Source: Margaritifera margaritifera (lineage: Eukaryota; Mollusca; Bivalvia; Unionida; Margaritiferidae). From it: a stretch of 64,000 nucleotides of DNA. A model generated the notes under the pieces. It worked only from the letters and a program-made list of their open reading frames with translations. It searched no databases and was not told the DNA's origin. The translations under genes were made by a program, and so were the position numbers. Shown here one piece after another: positions 20,776-32,575 of the stretch; position 1 is the first letter of the stretch; each line of letters opens with the position of its first letter. The stretch lies in the NCBI GenBank assembly GCA_029931535.1, contig JAQPZY010001660.1, positions 5,960,001 to 6,024,000 on the forward strand. Reading direction: 5' to 3'.

Positions 20776-22345
20776 AACAAGTGACCCAAGTGGACCTGAT
20801 ATCGCTCACTTGGCAGACATGTGCCTAATAGCCAAAAGCAAGAGCAATTGTCTAAAACAATCTGGATCAGTAGAATGCGTTATGTTGACATTTTCTCCAG
20901 TGTTGTTGTTTGCAAATGTTACAAAAAAACATTTGTTTCAAAGTTTCTCTATATTTATTCTTTCATCCGTATTTGATTGCACATCAAAATAATTTCTAAA
21001 ATATTGGAAAGCCTCTGTGACAGGATGTTTTCTGTCAAAGTTGGTTACATTCTGCTGAGATTTTTTTTTTTAGATGAAGATTTGTAAATGTTTGTTAGTT
21101 TTGTAGTAACGTCCACTATATTTGATGGTAATGTGGCATAATTTCTATAAATGTGTAAGGTCTTCAAATTATGATGCTTTCTGTCAAATTTGGTCAAATT
21201 CTTATAAGCGGCTTTTTAAAAGACGTTATTACAAGTTTTTATATTATAGAAGCACCAGCCATATTTGACGGTATAATTTGTACAAACTTAAAGGCCCGTC
21301 ATGCCAAGATACTTTCTCACTCATTCTCATTTGAGCGTGATAATCACTGTCTCGTGCGTTAAGGGAAAAATAAAACTGGAGTATTATTCCGAGATTATAT
21401 TATTATCCCTTTTATCTGTAGTAGTATCATAACAGAGATTTGAGACAGTGTTGACTGACCACGTTGGATTATTAGATTGTTTGGATTTTTATTTACGTTA
21501 CTGTAAGTGTCTTGAATTTTCACTTTAATTGTCTAGAAATAAATTGCTTGTTGATTTTACTTACATTGTTGGTTTCACTTTCTTTCTGTTACATTATTTT
21601 AAGACCTAGAGTCGTAACAATATATATACATGTCATACCTTCATGGTGACTGGAGTGTACAAACTTATGGCAGAGAGGTAGCTGAAAATTTGAGGGAATA
21701 TGGGAAAAGATAAAAAAATAATAAACAAAATGAAACAATTTGATGGTAAAGAAAGGAAGGTAGAAAGAAGAACACAAAATGTGTAATGGAGAAAAAAGTG
21801 GTGAAAAGAACAAAGCTAAATGAAGGGAAAGATAACTGATAAGAATCAAATAATAGGTACCAAAAACAATAGTAAGGAAAAAAATATTGTCAAAGGTCAT
21901 AATGTTTTTGGAAAAAAAATAATAATGTGTGGAAAGAAAGCTCAAAGTCAAGATAGAGCATCCCATATTGTGAGAAAACGTCAACACGATATGTGCAATA
22001 TTTCACTCGAAAATAGGTAACACAATCGCCCAAACCACTTCAGTCTAAGGAAGCTTTTTGTATTATATATTATTATTATTACTATTATTATTATTATTAT
22101 GATTGCTATTATTATTATTTATTTAAAATTTACGACGTGTACAATTCTACGAATGTTATTTATTTGTACATAAAACCATTTCCTGCCAACACGTAAAAAT
22201 GTTAGGCCTACACCCTAAAACTATCGATAATTGTGTTGACGATGACGATGACGACGGTGATGGTGATGATATATTTAAAGAAAGAAAATCAATTATATTT
22301 ACTTTCTTACCAAACTATATTATACAACAATTGTGGTGAAGCAAA
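20776..22345. other. AT-rich intergenic DNA, no gene recognised
   Basis: Only simple-sequence features are supported: an (ATT)n-like tract at 22064-22120 and a (GAC/GAT)n run at 22240-22270. A purine-rich block at 21700-21930 produces long spurious open frames. Confidence 0.4.
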
Positions 22346-22485
22346 ATAAGAATAGTTTTAATATGTTTGTAAAGTTTGAATAGTATTTCATCAGTCTTTT
22401 AATCATCTGACAAAACAAGAAAAGTTTAAATATGTTTGTAAAGTTTGAATAGTATTCATCAGTCTTTTAATCATCTGACAAAAAA
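22346..22485. repeat. Tandem duplication of a ~75-bp unit
   Basis: AATATGTTTGTAAAGTTTGAA and ATCAGTCTTTTAATCATCTG each occur twice in succession, about 75 bases apart, almost identical. Confidence 0.9.
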
Positions 22486-22785
22486 TATGCAAAAGGATAA
22501 GTTTAAAATGATTATTTTCAACATTATACATTTTGAACTTTCTACGCTCACTTCTTCCCATTTTAGCCAATTTTGCCTATTCTGGTTGGAGAGAGGTCAT
22601 TTCGCCCAAATATTATTAAAGACAAGGATGGACCCTGTGTAACATAAATTAATCCCACGAAATTAATCAAATGTTAGCTTGAAACTCATGAATTATACAA
22701 GATATATTTACTAGTAATTTGTCAAAGGTGGCACGAAATTGTTGTATTTAATATGAGGTCTGCAATTATGAAATATGGATGGTAG

Positions 22786-22985
22786 ATAATTACCGGGTAT
22801 GCGGCCTGACCTTCACGCATTATCTAACATAAACAAGCAATATACGTGCAGTATTTGCAGAAACGAACATCTTTGAACACATGTTCTACAGCCTGGTTGC
22901 TAGAGCAGGCGTAATTATGAAATAGAAACACGTGTTTCCCTTTCATTTTCAAAGATCAATCACACTGCTATTGAACACTCGTTAT
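22786..22985 (-). repeat. Dispersed repeat, copy B (inverted partner at 14250-14462)
   Basis: In reverse complement it follows the same block order as 14250-14462, ending at GTCAGGCCGCATACCCGG and AATTATCT. Confidence 0.7.
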
Positions 22986-23235
22986 AAAATGCTGCTCTAC
23001 TAGATGGATTTTCATGATATTACAATATACAATAATTTCGGACAGTTGTGGCTCGTATAGATTATTTTCCACGTGTTCAGAATGATAATAAATACAAAAA
23101 TACAGCTTTTATCGCCACAGTGGCGATATCACTTTTGGAACTACTTTCTTTTTCCATTTGGGAAGTATATCTGCCCTCATGTATGTTCTTCAGACCTGTA
23201 TTTTCATATTTAGGTCTATTTTCTTTCTCTTCTTC

Positions 23236-23238
<3 letters not shown>

Positions 23239-23317
<79 letters not shown>
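23239..23317. repeat. (TC)n microsatellite
   Basis: About 78 bases of TC dinucleotides; the apparent serine-leucine frame across it is not a gene. Confidence 0.98.
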
Positions 23318-23318
<1 letters not shown>

Positions 23319-23562
23319 ACCCTTCCTCTCTCTCCACATCAGGATGAATAGAAATACATTTATGTAATCAATGAAAAGGCGCCGTCAAGAATGCATACAA
23401 ATGAACCCCAAAAAACAACAAGTATGCTTCAAGTATTAACTTTTTTATAATTTGTTTTCCACATGAATCATGCAAATTGTCAGTGACTGAACTTACATGA
23501 CCTGTTGCTATTCGATATTCTGTGTCACCTATACAGTATCGTATACCTGTTATACTCTACGA

Positions 23563-23674
23563 CAGTGGTTCCCAAACCCCGGGTCGCGACCCAAATGACC
23601 CTATACTGGTACCGCATTTTTGGTCGCAAAAGATGGTATTTAGGGTCGCGATCAAAAAAGTCTGGGAACTACTG
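23563..23674. mobile_element. hAT-type MITE with perfect 8-bp target duplication
   Basis: CAGTGGTTCCCAAAC on the left and CTGGGAACTACTG on the right form imperfect inverted repeats, with an internal inverted pair around GGTCGCGACC and GGTCGCGATC. The element is flanked by CTCTACGA at 23555-23562 and 23675-23682. The terminus CAGTGGTTCCCAA is typical of animal hAT elements. Confidence 0.9.
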
Positions 23675-24449
23675 CTCTACGACAAACGGTACATATTTTG
23701 AAGGAAATCCCTTAATTACATATAGTAATAAAATTGTTTAAGTAGCGATATTAACTGTCATCACAATCATAATCATGTCTGAAAATGATGGAGAAATCAG
23801 GCATTGCTTAGTGACAATCGAAATTTGGGTGCAGACACTGTTACCTAAATAGACCGCAAGCCTGCCAACACACAAAATCCACGTCTAAGTGGAAAAAAAA
23901 TAATAATAATAAAAAAATAGCCCAAATCCTAACAAGTGAACTCACAAACATTAAAATCTGTTGTTTAATGATCTTACGCCCATAAGTCTGCTGGAGCGTT
24001 CTGTTTTTATATAATATACACAGCCCAACAATGTTCACTGGATCAATCCGCGCAATAAATGTGTTAAGGAATATAAAATATCTCCTTTTTCGCATGAAAA
24101 CATTCATTAATTTGACAAAATACAGAATTTGAAGCAAAATATAAATAATCCAAATTTGTAACAAGTCGTTGTCCTCAAATTATTGTAAAATTTCCGAACT
24201 TCTTTTATCGACGTAGTAATGCAGCTGTTAATCGCATTGACACAGAACAGAGAAACAAATCCATGCAATTCGAAGGTTTTTGCCTTTAAAAAAATATATA
24301 TAATAAAAAGAAAATATATATATATAATGACAGTAACGCGATCTTGATTACTAGATCGCATCGAGTTGTCAGCATTAGAAAATCTGGATCATTACGAGAC
24401 GCGCAGCATCAAATTTTTTTTTTTAATTTTGAGGTTGGGGGTTAGGTGG

Positions 24450-24670
24450 GGGGGGGGGAATAAGTTTCTTGTTTGAAAGTTTATTTATTGTAAAGAATAA
24501 TGTGATTAACTTAATGGAAGATTCTCTGTTTAATATCTCGGACATTTAAAGTAAACGAACCAAAGGCAGACTTTAGTTCTCATAAACGAATGTAACACAT
24601 ACATGGGAAATATGCATGAGTGACTGTCCTTCATTTAGTAGGTCTGTATGATGCGAGAAATTGGGGAAGA
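24450..24670 (+). repeat. Dispersed repeat, direct copy 2 (partner 20567-20775)
   Basis: See the partner for the shared blocks. This copy is preceded by a G-run at 24450-24460. Confidence 0.75.
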
Positions 24671-24905
24671 TTTAATACATACAAATATATCAAAAGACTA
24701 TGGTAGAAAATCCCAAGAGCCATTGTTATTATTATCATTTTGAGATAACATTAATCCCAGTAACATACCCGTGATCCTGATGATGTCAGTGCCATTAATG
24801 TGGACATTTCTGTTGTTATAAAAGTTAAGCCCAAAAGTGTTGACATGGCTAAAAAGTCAGTGACATGTGCTAATTTTGTGATTGTCAAATTTACATAAAA
24901 ACTCC

Positions 24906-25096
24906 AATGAACTAATGTTTGGCTTGGTTTTGTTTTGTTTTATAGCACAGCAACACTCTGAACATTATATCATCCCAAGGCAAGTATATGACACTTGACA
25001 GTAGACCAATGGGTTGATTCTATGGTGGGAATTCAATCTGCACCCTTCTGGTCACTAGTCCAATGTCTTAACCACAGAGTCACCATGGCCTGAACT
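24906..25096 (-). mobile_element. tRNA-derived SINE, copy 1
   Basis: Read on the minus strand from about 25096, the head GGTGACTCTGTGGTTAAGAC has A-box form and GGTGCAGATTGAATTCC lies about 30 bases further, at the B-box position. The body has CTTGGGATGATATAATG and the tail TGTGCTATAAAAC followed by A-rich repeats. The layout matches copy 2 at 51561-51753. Confidence 0.65.
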
Positions 25097-25667
25097 AATG
25101 AATGTATTTAAGTACTGTCAAACTGGTATTCAGTGGTCACCTATGGGAAAGGGCCAAAGTGGGCTTTGAAGACAGGTGACCTCTAAAGGCAGGTTCAGCT
25201 CTCAAAATTGGTTCATGACAAATACATGTACTATGCACCAAATAGCATTAGCATTATTAGTAGTATTATGCTATAAAGATACATATATTTAGTTTGGCTA
25301 ATTAGCAAAAAGAAAAATAACAAAATAACAAAAAGTTCCACTTTAATCCATCATGTACATTATATCATCATTTATCAGTAGAAACAGTATCTAAATAAAA
25401 TTACTAATTGAAAGCGTACCTTTGATTGTCAAACACAGGACTGACTTTTTGTTAGGCCATCTGTTATAATTAGGCATGAAAATATATGTTCACACTTCAA
25501 ACAACTGATGGATTAAGCAGTTGCTCAAACTCACAGATATCAAAAGACAGTCGGCTTTTGTGCGAGATCTTTGATGATTAGGGAATGAAAAGAAGCTTCC
25601 TGCGGCTATTGTTAGTAGAATATAAACTGTAATGGATATCACAAGTGCAGTGTACATGTATCTCTAC
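25097..25667. other. Dispersed repeat fragments, no gene
   Basis: Contains GGGAAAGGGCCAAAGTGGGC...AGGTGACC (25145-25195), which resembles 26085-26220 in reverse orientation. No coding frame recognised. Confidence 0.4.
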
Positions 25668-25870
25668 TCATTTGGTGTGATTGTACGTAATCTCTTACAC
25701 TCCAGATCAACGTTGTTCTCAAAGTTGGCCCTAACAACTTGCTTATGCTTAATAATCCCTTGGATCTGAATTCGCCCGACTCCCATTTCTGCTGCAACTA
25801 CACGACAACTTTGTCCACTATCCAGGAAAAAAATTGCTTTGATTCTCTCATGTTAAGGACAAAAACCGCT
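25668..25870 (-). pseudogene. Tigger/pogo transposase N-terminal helix-turn-helix fragment
   Basis: In reverse complement, a frame of about 60 codons encodes RIKAIFFLDSGQSCRVVAAE and then GVGRIQIQGIIKHK. The pattern 'I..L.SG.S.R.VA.E.GVGR.QIQ.I.K.K' is the CENP-B/Tigger-type homeodomain-like DNA-binding helix-turn-helix. A frameshift at the start separates it from a short basic segment. No DDE catalytic part follows within several hundred bases, so this is a truncated remnant. Confidence 0.6.
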
Positions 25871-27335
25871 TTGCTTTTGAAGCCGACCTGTTGACACCTT
25901 TGAATTTGACAGTGTGATTGGAGTACAGTAAGTGCAATTGACATATGATATGCTTAAACATCGATTCACATGATATACCTTTATCTAAACAATGCCTTGC
26001 TCATCAAACAAAAGAAGTGTTTAATTTGCATACTTGGAGCAGTCACTGCTGAAATGCTCCAGTGACTGCTTAAGGCAGGGTGAAACCATGGTTTGGTTAA
26101 GAAACACCTGGCTGCTGACCACTGAAAGCAGGTGACCATTAAATATGGGACATTTATATAGGAAATTTGCTGGGGGAAAATTAGAATGACCGCTGAACAC
26201 AGGTGACTGCAAGGACAGGTTTGACTATGTAATGTACATGTGTATGAACACGAGTTTGTAAAATTTGTACATGGATTTTCATACATTTATTTACCACATA
26301 AAGTACATTAAAATAGACAAACTAATGTAAATATGACTTGAGTTTATTAAAGTCCATGAAATTACAAAATACACACGAGGTAAAACAAAAACTTTTAATT
26401 CTGTGAAGATTTTGTCCTCATGCTATGATATTTGTGTGAAAGAACTCCATTTTCCTTATCAATAGATCCCACATTTTGGAGCAAAGAAAAGTGGAATGTA
26501 AGCCACATTTAAAACTGATATATCACAGTCTCTTAGCATACTGGAATATGTATCCCAAATTTGTAGTTTCTGGCACGTTATAATATAAATATGCAACACT
26601 TAGGTATATGTATAAGAAAGATTATCCAAATGAAACTTGTCTAATTAAACTCTTTTATCTTGCAGCTTTGAATTAATAATTTCATTCATGTCACTTGCTT
26701 TTCTACTTCTTCCAACTTAAATAGTACAGTTGTTGACCATGTGTTGGACAAGAACAATGTTTTTTTGTTGAACCAAATCAAAGAATGTGGATACACCTAT
26801 TTAGTTTTTTTTTCTCTAATAAGTTCATACTTGCAAAATGTACATGTGCAAGAAAAAAGTAGCCCACTGAGGCCTTCAAAATTTTCTGTGTAATATGTCA
26901 TATATCCTGGAGAAACTCCTCTTTATTGAAAGGTTTTCCTTCTCCTACTCAGGAGTTATGTCCCTCAGACTATTTTTGTAGAACAATTATAAATCTAGTT
27001 GAACAATCCATTAAAAAATATTTCAAACTGACATTTAAAAAACTTGTTTAAATCTAATTTATTGATGGAATAATCTTTAAAGAGGCAATTACTTTCACAT
27101 GACACTTTCATAATCAGTTTATAGCAAAATATTTTGGTGAAACTTTTAATGTCATATACTATATCTGTATGTTACCCAATGTGGACAACTTAGAATAGAT
27201 CCAAACAACATAAAAGACAAGAGTACAGTAAACAGCATATTACACACCCACCCACGTTTTAATAGTACTCTATGTAGACACTAGTACGGCATCAATGGTC
27301 TCAATAACCCTCACCTCTGGTCAAGGTATGTGGTC
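25871..27335. other. AT-rich intergenic DNA, no gene recognised
   Basis: Includes diverged repeat text at 26040-26220 (AGGTGACC, AGGTGACTGC variants). Nothing else could be supported. Confidence 0.4.
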
Positions 27336-27339
27336 TTAT

Positions 27340-28640
27340 GCTAAAGTTACCATGTAGAAACCATTATTGTCTAATCACACTTACCATAACCATGACCTCT
27401 GACCTTTAAATCCCAAGTATATGTTTGTTTTTATTATCCTAAGTGTAAGCCATCAACAAAATTTGCTCAAGGAATTTGTTCTAGAACAAAAGTTATTGTG
27501 CAAAACCCATTTTATTTTGGTCACAATGACCATGAACTTTTGATCAAAAAGTCAATAGGTCATTTCCATACATTAAGTGCAAGCCCTCCACAAACTTTAA
27601 TCAATTTATGTGGTCTAGAAATGGAGTTCTTATGCAAAAACCATTTGTCTTCTTTCAGTCACAGTAACTTTGACCTTAGGTTTCTTTCTTGCTTAAAGTG
27701 GAAGCCAGCCTTAAACTTTGGTGAAGGTACATGGCTGAAAATTTAAATTTTTGTGCAGAAACCATTTAATTTTTACCCAGTGACACTGACCTTTGACCCC
27801 CAAACTGAACGGCTTCTACTTCACTTCAAATGCAAGCCACCCACAAAGTTTAGTCCAGGTCCATAATTTAGAACTCAAGTTATTGTGTGAAAACCATTTT
27901 TCTTATTTCAGCCCTAGTGACCTTAACAAAGTTTGGTCCAGGTCTGTGATACAGAAATAATGTTACACTATTGAAACAATTTTCTACTTTCAGTCCAATA
28001 TTCTTGACGTTTAGACCCCCAAATCATCTTCCTTACCCCATGTCTGTCCCATCTACAAAGTTTGGGCCAGTCTGAGATGTATGACTAATGTTATTGTACA
28101 GAAACCATTTTTCTTCTTTCAGTTACAGTGAGATTTACGTCTGACCTACTGCCTGCCCCCCCCCTCCCCCCCCCCAAGTCTCTACCTTACACCAAGTGAA
28201 AGCAATCAACAAAGTTTGGTCCAGATCTGTGATGTAGAACTAATGTTACTGTGTGGAAACCGCTTTTGTGTCTTTCAGTAACAGTGACACTGACCTTTTG
28301 ATCCTAACATTGATAGGTCTCTTCCTTATGCCAAGCGCAAGCAATCCACAAAGTCAAGTTCATGTCTGTGTTGTAGAACTAATGTTATTGTGTGGAAACC
28401 ATTTTTCCCCAATTCAATCAGTGACCTTGACCTCTGACTTTGAAATCTATAGACTGTTAGAACTGTCATTTGCAGAAACCATTTTTCTCCCTTCAGTCAG
28501 TGACCTTGGCATTTGACCTTAAAATCAATAGACTTTTAGAACTAATGTCATGGAGGAGAAATCATTTTTCTTCTTTCAGTGAAAGTGACCTTAACCAGTG
28601 ATAGGCTTCTTCCTTACCCCAATGGATGGACATATGGACA
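27340..28640 (+). repeat. Diverged tandem repeat rich in TGACCT half-sites
   Basis: Some ten units of about 120-165 bp each contain 'TGTG(G/C)A(A/G)AACCATTTTTCTTCTTTCAGT', 'CAGTGACCTTGACCTTTGACC' variants and 'AAGTGCAAGCCATCCACAAAGTTTGGTCCAGG' variants, for example near 27500, 27640, 27760, 27890, 28100, 28250, 28390 and 28480. A solitary copy lies at 35190-35345. A C-run (28158-28176) interrupts one unit. Confidence 0.8.
27393..27405. promoter_or_regulatory. DR1-type nuclear receptor site (in repeat)
   Basis: TGACCTcTGACCT is a direct repeat of the receptor half-site with one-base spacing. It lies inside a repeat unit; another (TGACCTtTGACCC) is at 27787-27799. Binding is not shown by sequence alone. 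Confidence 0.35.
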
Positions 28641-28689
28641 GATTGATGCACAGATGGATGGATGGATGTACTGACAGATGTCATAACAT

Positions 28690-31045
28690 AATACACTCGG
28701 CATTATGGCAGACATAAAAATAAGTATACCTCTATTTCACTCAAGAATATGAGAAAATATTTTGTGTAAATAAACAAGAAGATGGATAATCAATTTTAAA
28801 TGAATAAATGAAAGTATATTTAATCTAGTTAATGTTATAGACTGTCAAATTTTCTGGAGTGGACTATGAGCCTAAGCTTGAGTTTTTTGCTTAAAAAAGT
28901 TTTAATAATATATGGCCTGTTCTACTGGTGCATTGTTTTACTGCAGATCTGGGTTTATGCTGTTTACTGTGGGATGCATGTTACAAAAGGATAAATTCAG
29001 TAATATACAATCATTTGGGAGAAAACTAATTTAATTAAGCTGTATGGCAGTTTTCCTTTAACACTGACAAATATAACCAGCATTGCAAAGAAAAGATTTT
29101 ATTGATGTAAAAGTATTCAACAGAGCTGTTATTTACCTAGTCAGGACCCAGGGTATAAAATGTATACAGAGATCGTGAAAATAACTGACAAATCTGAAGA
29201 AAAAGCATAAAAATGGCATTATTCAGCTTGAAAAGCTAGAAAACAATGACACTTAATTAGGACACAAAACTTAAGAAAATTTTAAATGTTTAAATATTAC
29301 TGAAACATGATTTTCAGAGAGAAAGGAAAGAATGAAAGAGAGAAAGGGATAGAGAGAGAACTTTAAAGTTTGTGCATCTCTTATGGGTATTTAAAGTTTT
29401 CATCACTGTCTAATATCAAGGAGTGCCATTTTTCAAGTCAATTCATGAGTGCTTTTGATATGGACAGTAAAAGCCAATTTTTGGGAACATAGTTGGATAA
29501 TGCCATTTAGTACACTGATTAAAAACTTCAGAGAATGCAAAAAAATGTGTAAATGTATTTGATACTAATAATATAAAGATGATGCTAATGAAAAGCCATG
29601 GACTAAAAGTTAGGACTAAAACAAGACTGAGCATAGAGACATATTTCTAAGTTACTTGATAACAAAGGAGATGACATTTATATGTATTACATATGTATCT
29701 TCAGAAATAATTTGTGGTTGAAACACTAAGCATTCACACACAGGAACATACAATGTTAAAATCTGACTGACTGCATAGCATAGGTGTTAGAGGCACATAA
29801 ACTTAAATTATCCAAAAAGCAAAATGAGACAGTTCCCTGTATTTTTGACAAAAGACACAGAAGATATCCAACTATAGATAGTATCTACCTGAAGGCAAAT
29901 GAAACTGCATTACAGCTTTCTAATTTATGTACGTTATTTTCACAACTCATCCAACATGAAAATCATATATACCACCTACTCAAAAAACAAAATTTCATCA
30001 CATCTTCATTTACATATATAGATTTAACAACTTGTGTAAATTTGTAAACAAAATAAATAAAAGGCAACATAAGAAACTGTACATGTTTATGTACATAGCA
30101 TGTGAAAAGTGAAAACCATGAAGACAATGGCAACAGATTAGTTACATGAAAATTAACACAAACAACACAACAATCTACAAAGATATGTATGCACTAAATT
30201 CTTTCCATACAAAAAGGTTTTATATGGGTCAAAATAATGGATGTTTCATGATACACTATCATATGTACTGATTAAAATCTCATGAAATGTACATTAACCA
30301 TATGAATGACTAGATACTGTCATAGATTCCAATTCAGTTTTTTTTCTAAGTCATTGTAATTTGATGCAAATTATACTGTACATCTTTCACAAAATTTCCA
30401 TTGTTTACAGGGGTTAGTAGCCGGCAATATCTCTGTTGCAACAATAAAATGAAACAACCACTTTTCTGACAAAGAATTGACATTTCTGGACAATGTCATG
30501 CACAAAATTGTACATGCAACAATTGTAATTAAGTTCTGTACAAAAATGTAGACTTTTTAAAAACTTTGTATAGGGATTAGAAAAGACCCAATGCATTGCT
30601 CTGCCACCTTTTTCATGGTGACTTAAGTATATTTGTAACGTTCTGAATGGTACTAAACAAAAAATATACATGTCATTGATCATTTCATCATATACAAAGA
30701 AAAGCATATTATGAAATGGATGTCTAATAATATTCAGTCTTTCATTTAAAAACTTGTTATGCTTTTTTAGTTTAACATGAATGCATATCTTTTCATATAT
30801 GAAAGCGAAAAAAACCACAAAGTAATCAATGATTACTCAGCTTGCCTCTACAAAGCTTGTAGCACTTTCCAGTAGCCATTGTAAAATTAATTATCATGCT
30901 GAAAATAAATTCAAACTAAAGTGATCCTGACAACGAAATGTTAGCCCCCTTTCAGGCAAAGTTTTCTTACTTGCAATTTGTTGTCTTTACATTTTTAAAG
31001 CAACACAGCATGCCACAAAGTCATGTAATCCTGAGCTAAATGCAA
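28690..31045. other. AT-rich DNA, no gene recognised
   Basis: No exon, RNA gene or element end could be supported. A fragment ACTGCAGATCTGGGTTTATG at 28940 resembles the hairpin arm of the 217-bp MITE. A GA-rich run lies at 29320-29360. Confidence 0.4.
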
Positions 31046-31049
31046 AAAC

Positions 31050-31900
31050 TTAACCAACATCAGTAAAAGATGAAATATGGGTCAATATAAGTTTTTTTTG
31101 TTGTAAGGGTGTGGTACTAACAGAGATGCATATCATCATCAATTTCATGATTCTAGCATGAACAGTACATGATAAATGATCAAATCCAAGCCAGTTAGGT
31201 GTCAAATATGGGCTATAAGGACCTAATTCTGCAGTGATGGAGTGGTGTTCATCAAGATACATCCCCTTTCCATGTTTTATGATTCTAGATGGCATGCAAA
31301 AACCAATGTGGTCATGAACCAAGCACAAAAAACTTAATCCAATCCAGTTTATCTGTGAAATATAGGTCACAGTGACCTTTTCGGCATAGGTGTGGTACTA
31401 ATCGAGATGTATACAATCATCTATTTTAATAATTCTAACATGAACAGTAAAAGAACAATGTAATCAAAGTGAGTAATGCATAAAATATGGATCACAGTGA
31501 ACTACTTGGGGGTGTGGGGGTGTGTAGTACTCATCAAGAGACATCCTCTCACCATGTTTCATAATTCCAGGAAATACAGTGTGGTGTATATATGAGGCAA
31601 AAGAAACTATGTGGTCATGAGCTAAATGTACAAACTTAACCTAAGCCAGTAAAATATTATATGTAGGTCACAGGAACCTCCTTTTGTTTTAAGGGTGTGG
31701 TACTAATAGAGATACATACAATCACCTAGTTTGATGATTCTAGCATGAATAGATCCTGAGAAATAAACTTGAAACATAAAATTTTAACCAAAGTCAGTAA
31801 AGAATGAAATAATGTAAATTTTTGTATATGGGTGTTGTGCTCGCCAAGATGCAACCCATAATCAAGTTTGATGATTACAATGATAACAGTATGTATACAG
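31050..31900 (+). repeat. Diverged tandem repeat, ~140-bp period
   Basis: Six units with GGTGTGGTACTAA..GAGAT, TTTGATGATTCTAGCATGAA and AAACTTAACCAA blocks start near 31070, 31202, 31351, 31480, 31660 and 31800. Identity between units is moderate. Confidence 0.75.
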
Positions 31901-32109
31901 GGTGCAAAAAACCTGAGCTAAATGCAAAAACTTAACCAAGAATGTACAAATAATGGATGTGCATGTACAAAATTAGATTCCTCCCCAAATGGTAGGTATA
32001 TGAAATATACTCTAAACTGCTGCCTTGGACCTAGGAAGAAAGAATGGTTGAGATGCACCGAGGCTGTACATATGTATATGCTATTACATGTGCTGATGCT
32101 GATGCTGGG

Positions 32110-32575
32110 GATAGTACAACAGCTTCCCTTTACTTCATAGAGATGAGCTAATAAACAAGAGACCACTGGAGATAGTACAATAGCTTCCCTGTACTTCATA
32201 GAGATGAGCTAATAAACAAGAGACTACTGGAGATAGTAAAATAGCCTCCCTGTACTTCATAGAGGTGAGCTAATAAACAAGAGACCACTGGAGATAACAT
32301 CTATACTCGAGTATAAGCTGGTATCAACTGCAAACTGCACAGACCCAGATCTGCCATCGCATAATGCGCCGGCAGATCTGGGTCTATGCAGTTTGTAAGG
32401 ACTAACCAGCAGAACAAACAATACAGACCCTATTCTGCTCGCGCACTATGCGACAGCAGATCAGGGTCTATGTTGTATGCATCTGGACTCTGCTTATACG
32501 CGAGTATATACAGTAGTACAATAGCTTCCCTGTACTTCATAGACGTGAGCTACTAAACAAACAAGAGACCTTCTT
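32110..32575 (+). repeat. 61-bp minisatellite, fourth unit split by a MITE
   Basis: Units GATAGTACAA..CTTCATAGAG..AAGAGACC..CTGGA start at 32110, 32171 and 32232, each 61 bp. The fourth starts at 32293, is broken after GATA by the 217-bp MITE, and resumes at 32516 with GTACAATAGCTTCCCTG. The uninterrupted units give the pre-insertion sequence. Confidence 0.93.
32297..32513. mobile_element. 217-bp double-hairpin MITE with TA duplication, copy 1
   Basis: Terminal inverted repeat around TATACTCGAGTATAAGC / GCTTATACGCGAGTATA, flanked by TA (32295-32296 and 32514-32515). Inside are two separate hairpins. The first has 15-bp perfect arms AGACCCAGATCTGCC (32341-32355) and GGCAGATCTGGGTCT (32371-32385); the second is around CAGACCCTATTCTGCTCGC and GACAGCAGATCAGGGTC. 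The TA duplication suggests a Tc1/mariner-pogo type source. Confidence 0.85.

Noticed and set aside
23048..23367. Ser-Leu and Arg-Glu repeat proteins
   Set aside because: Both strands read a (TC)n microsatellite; not genes.
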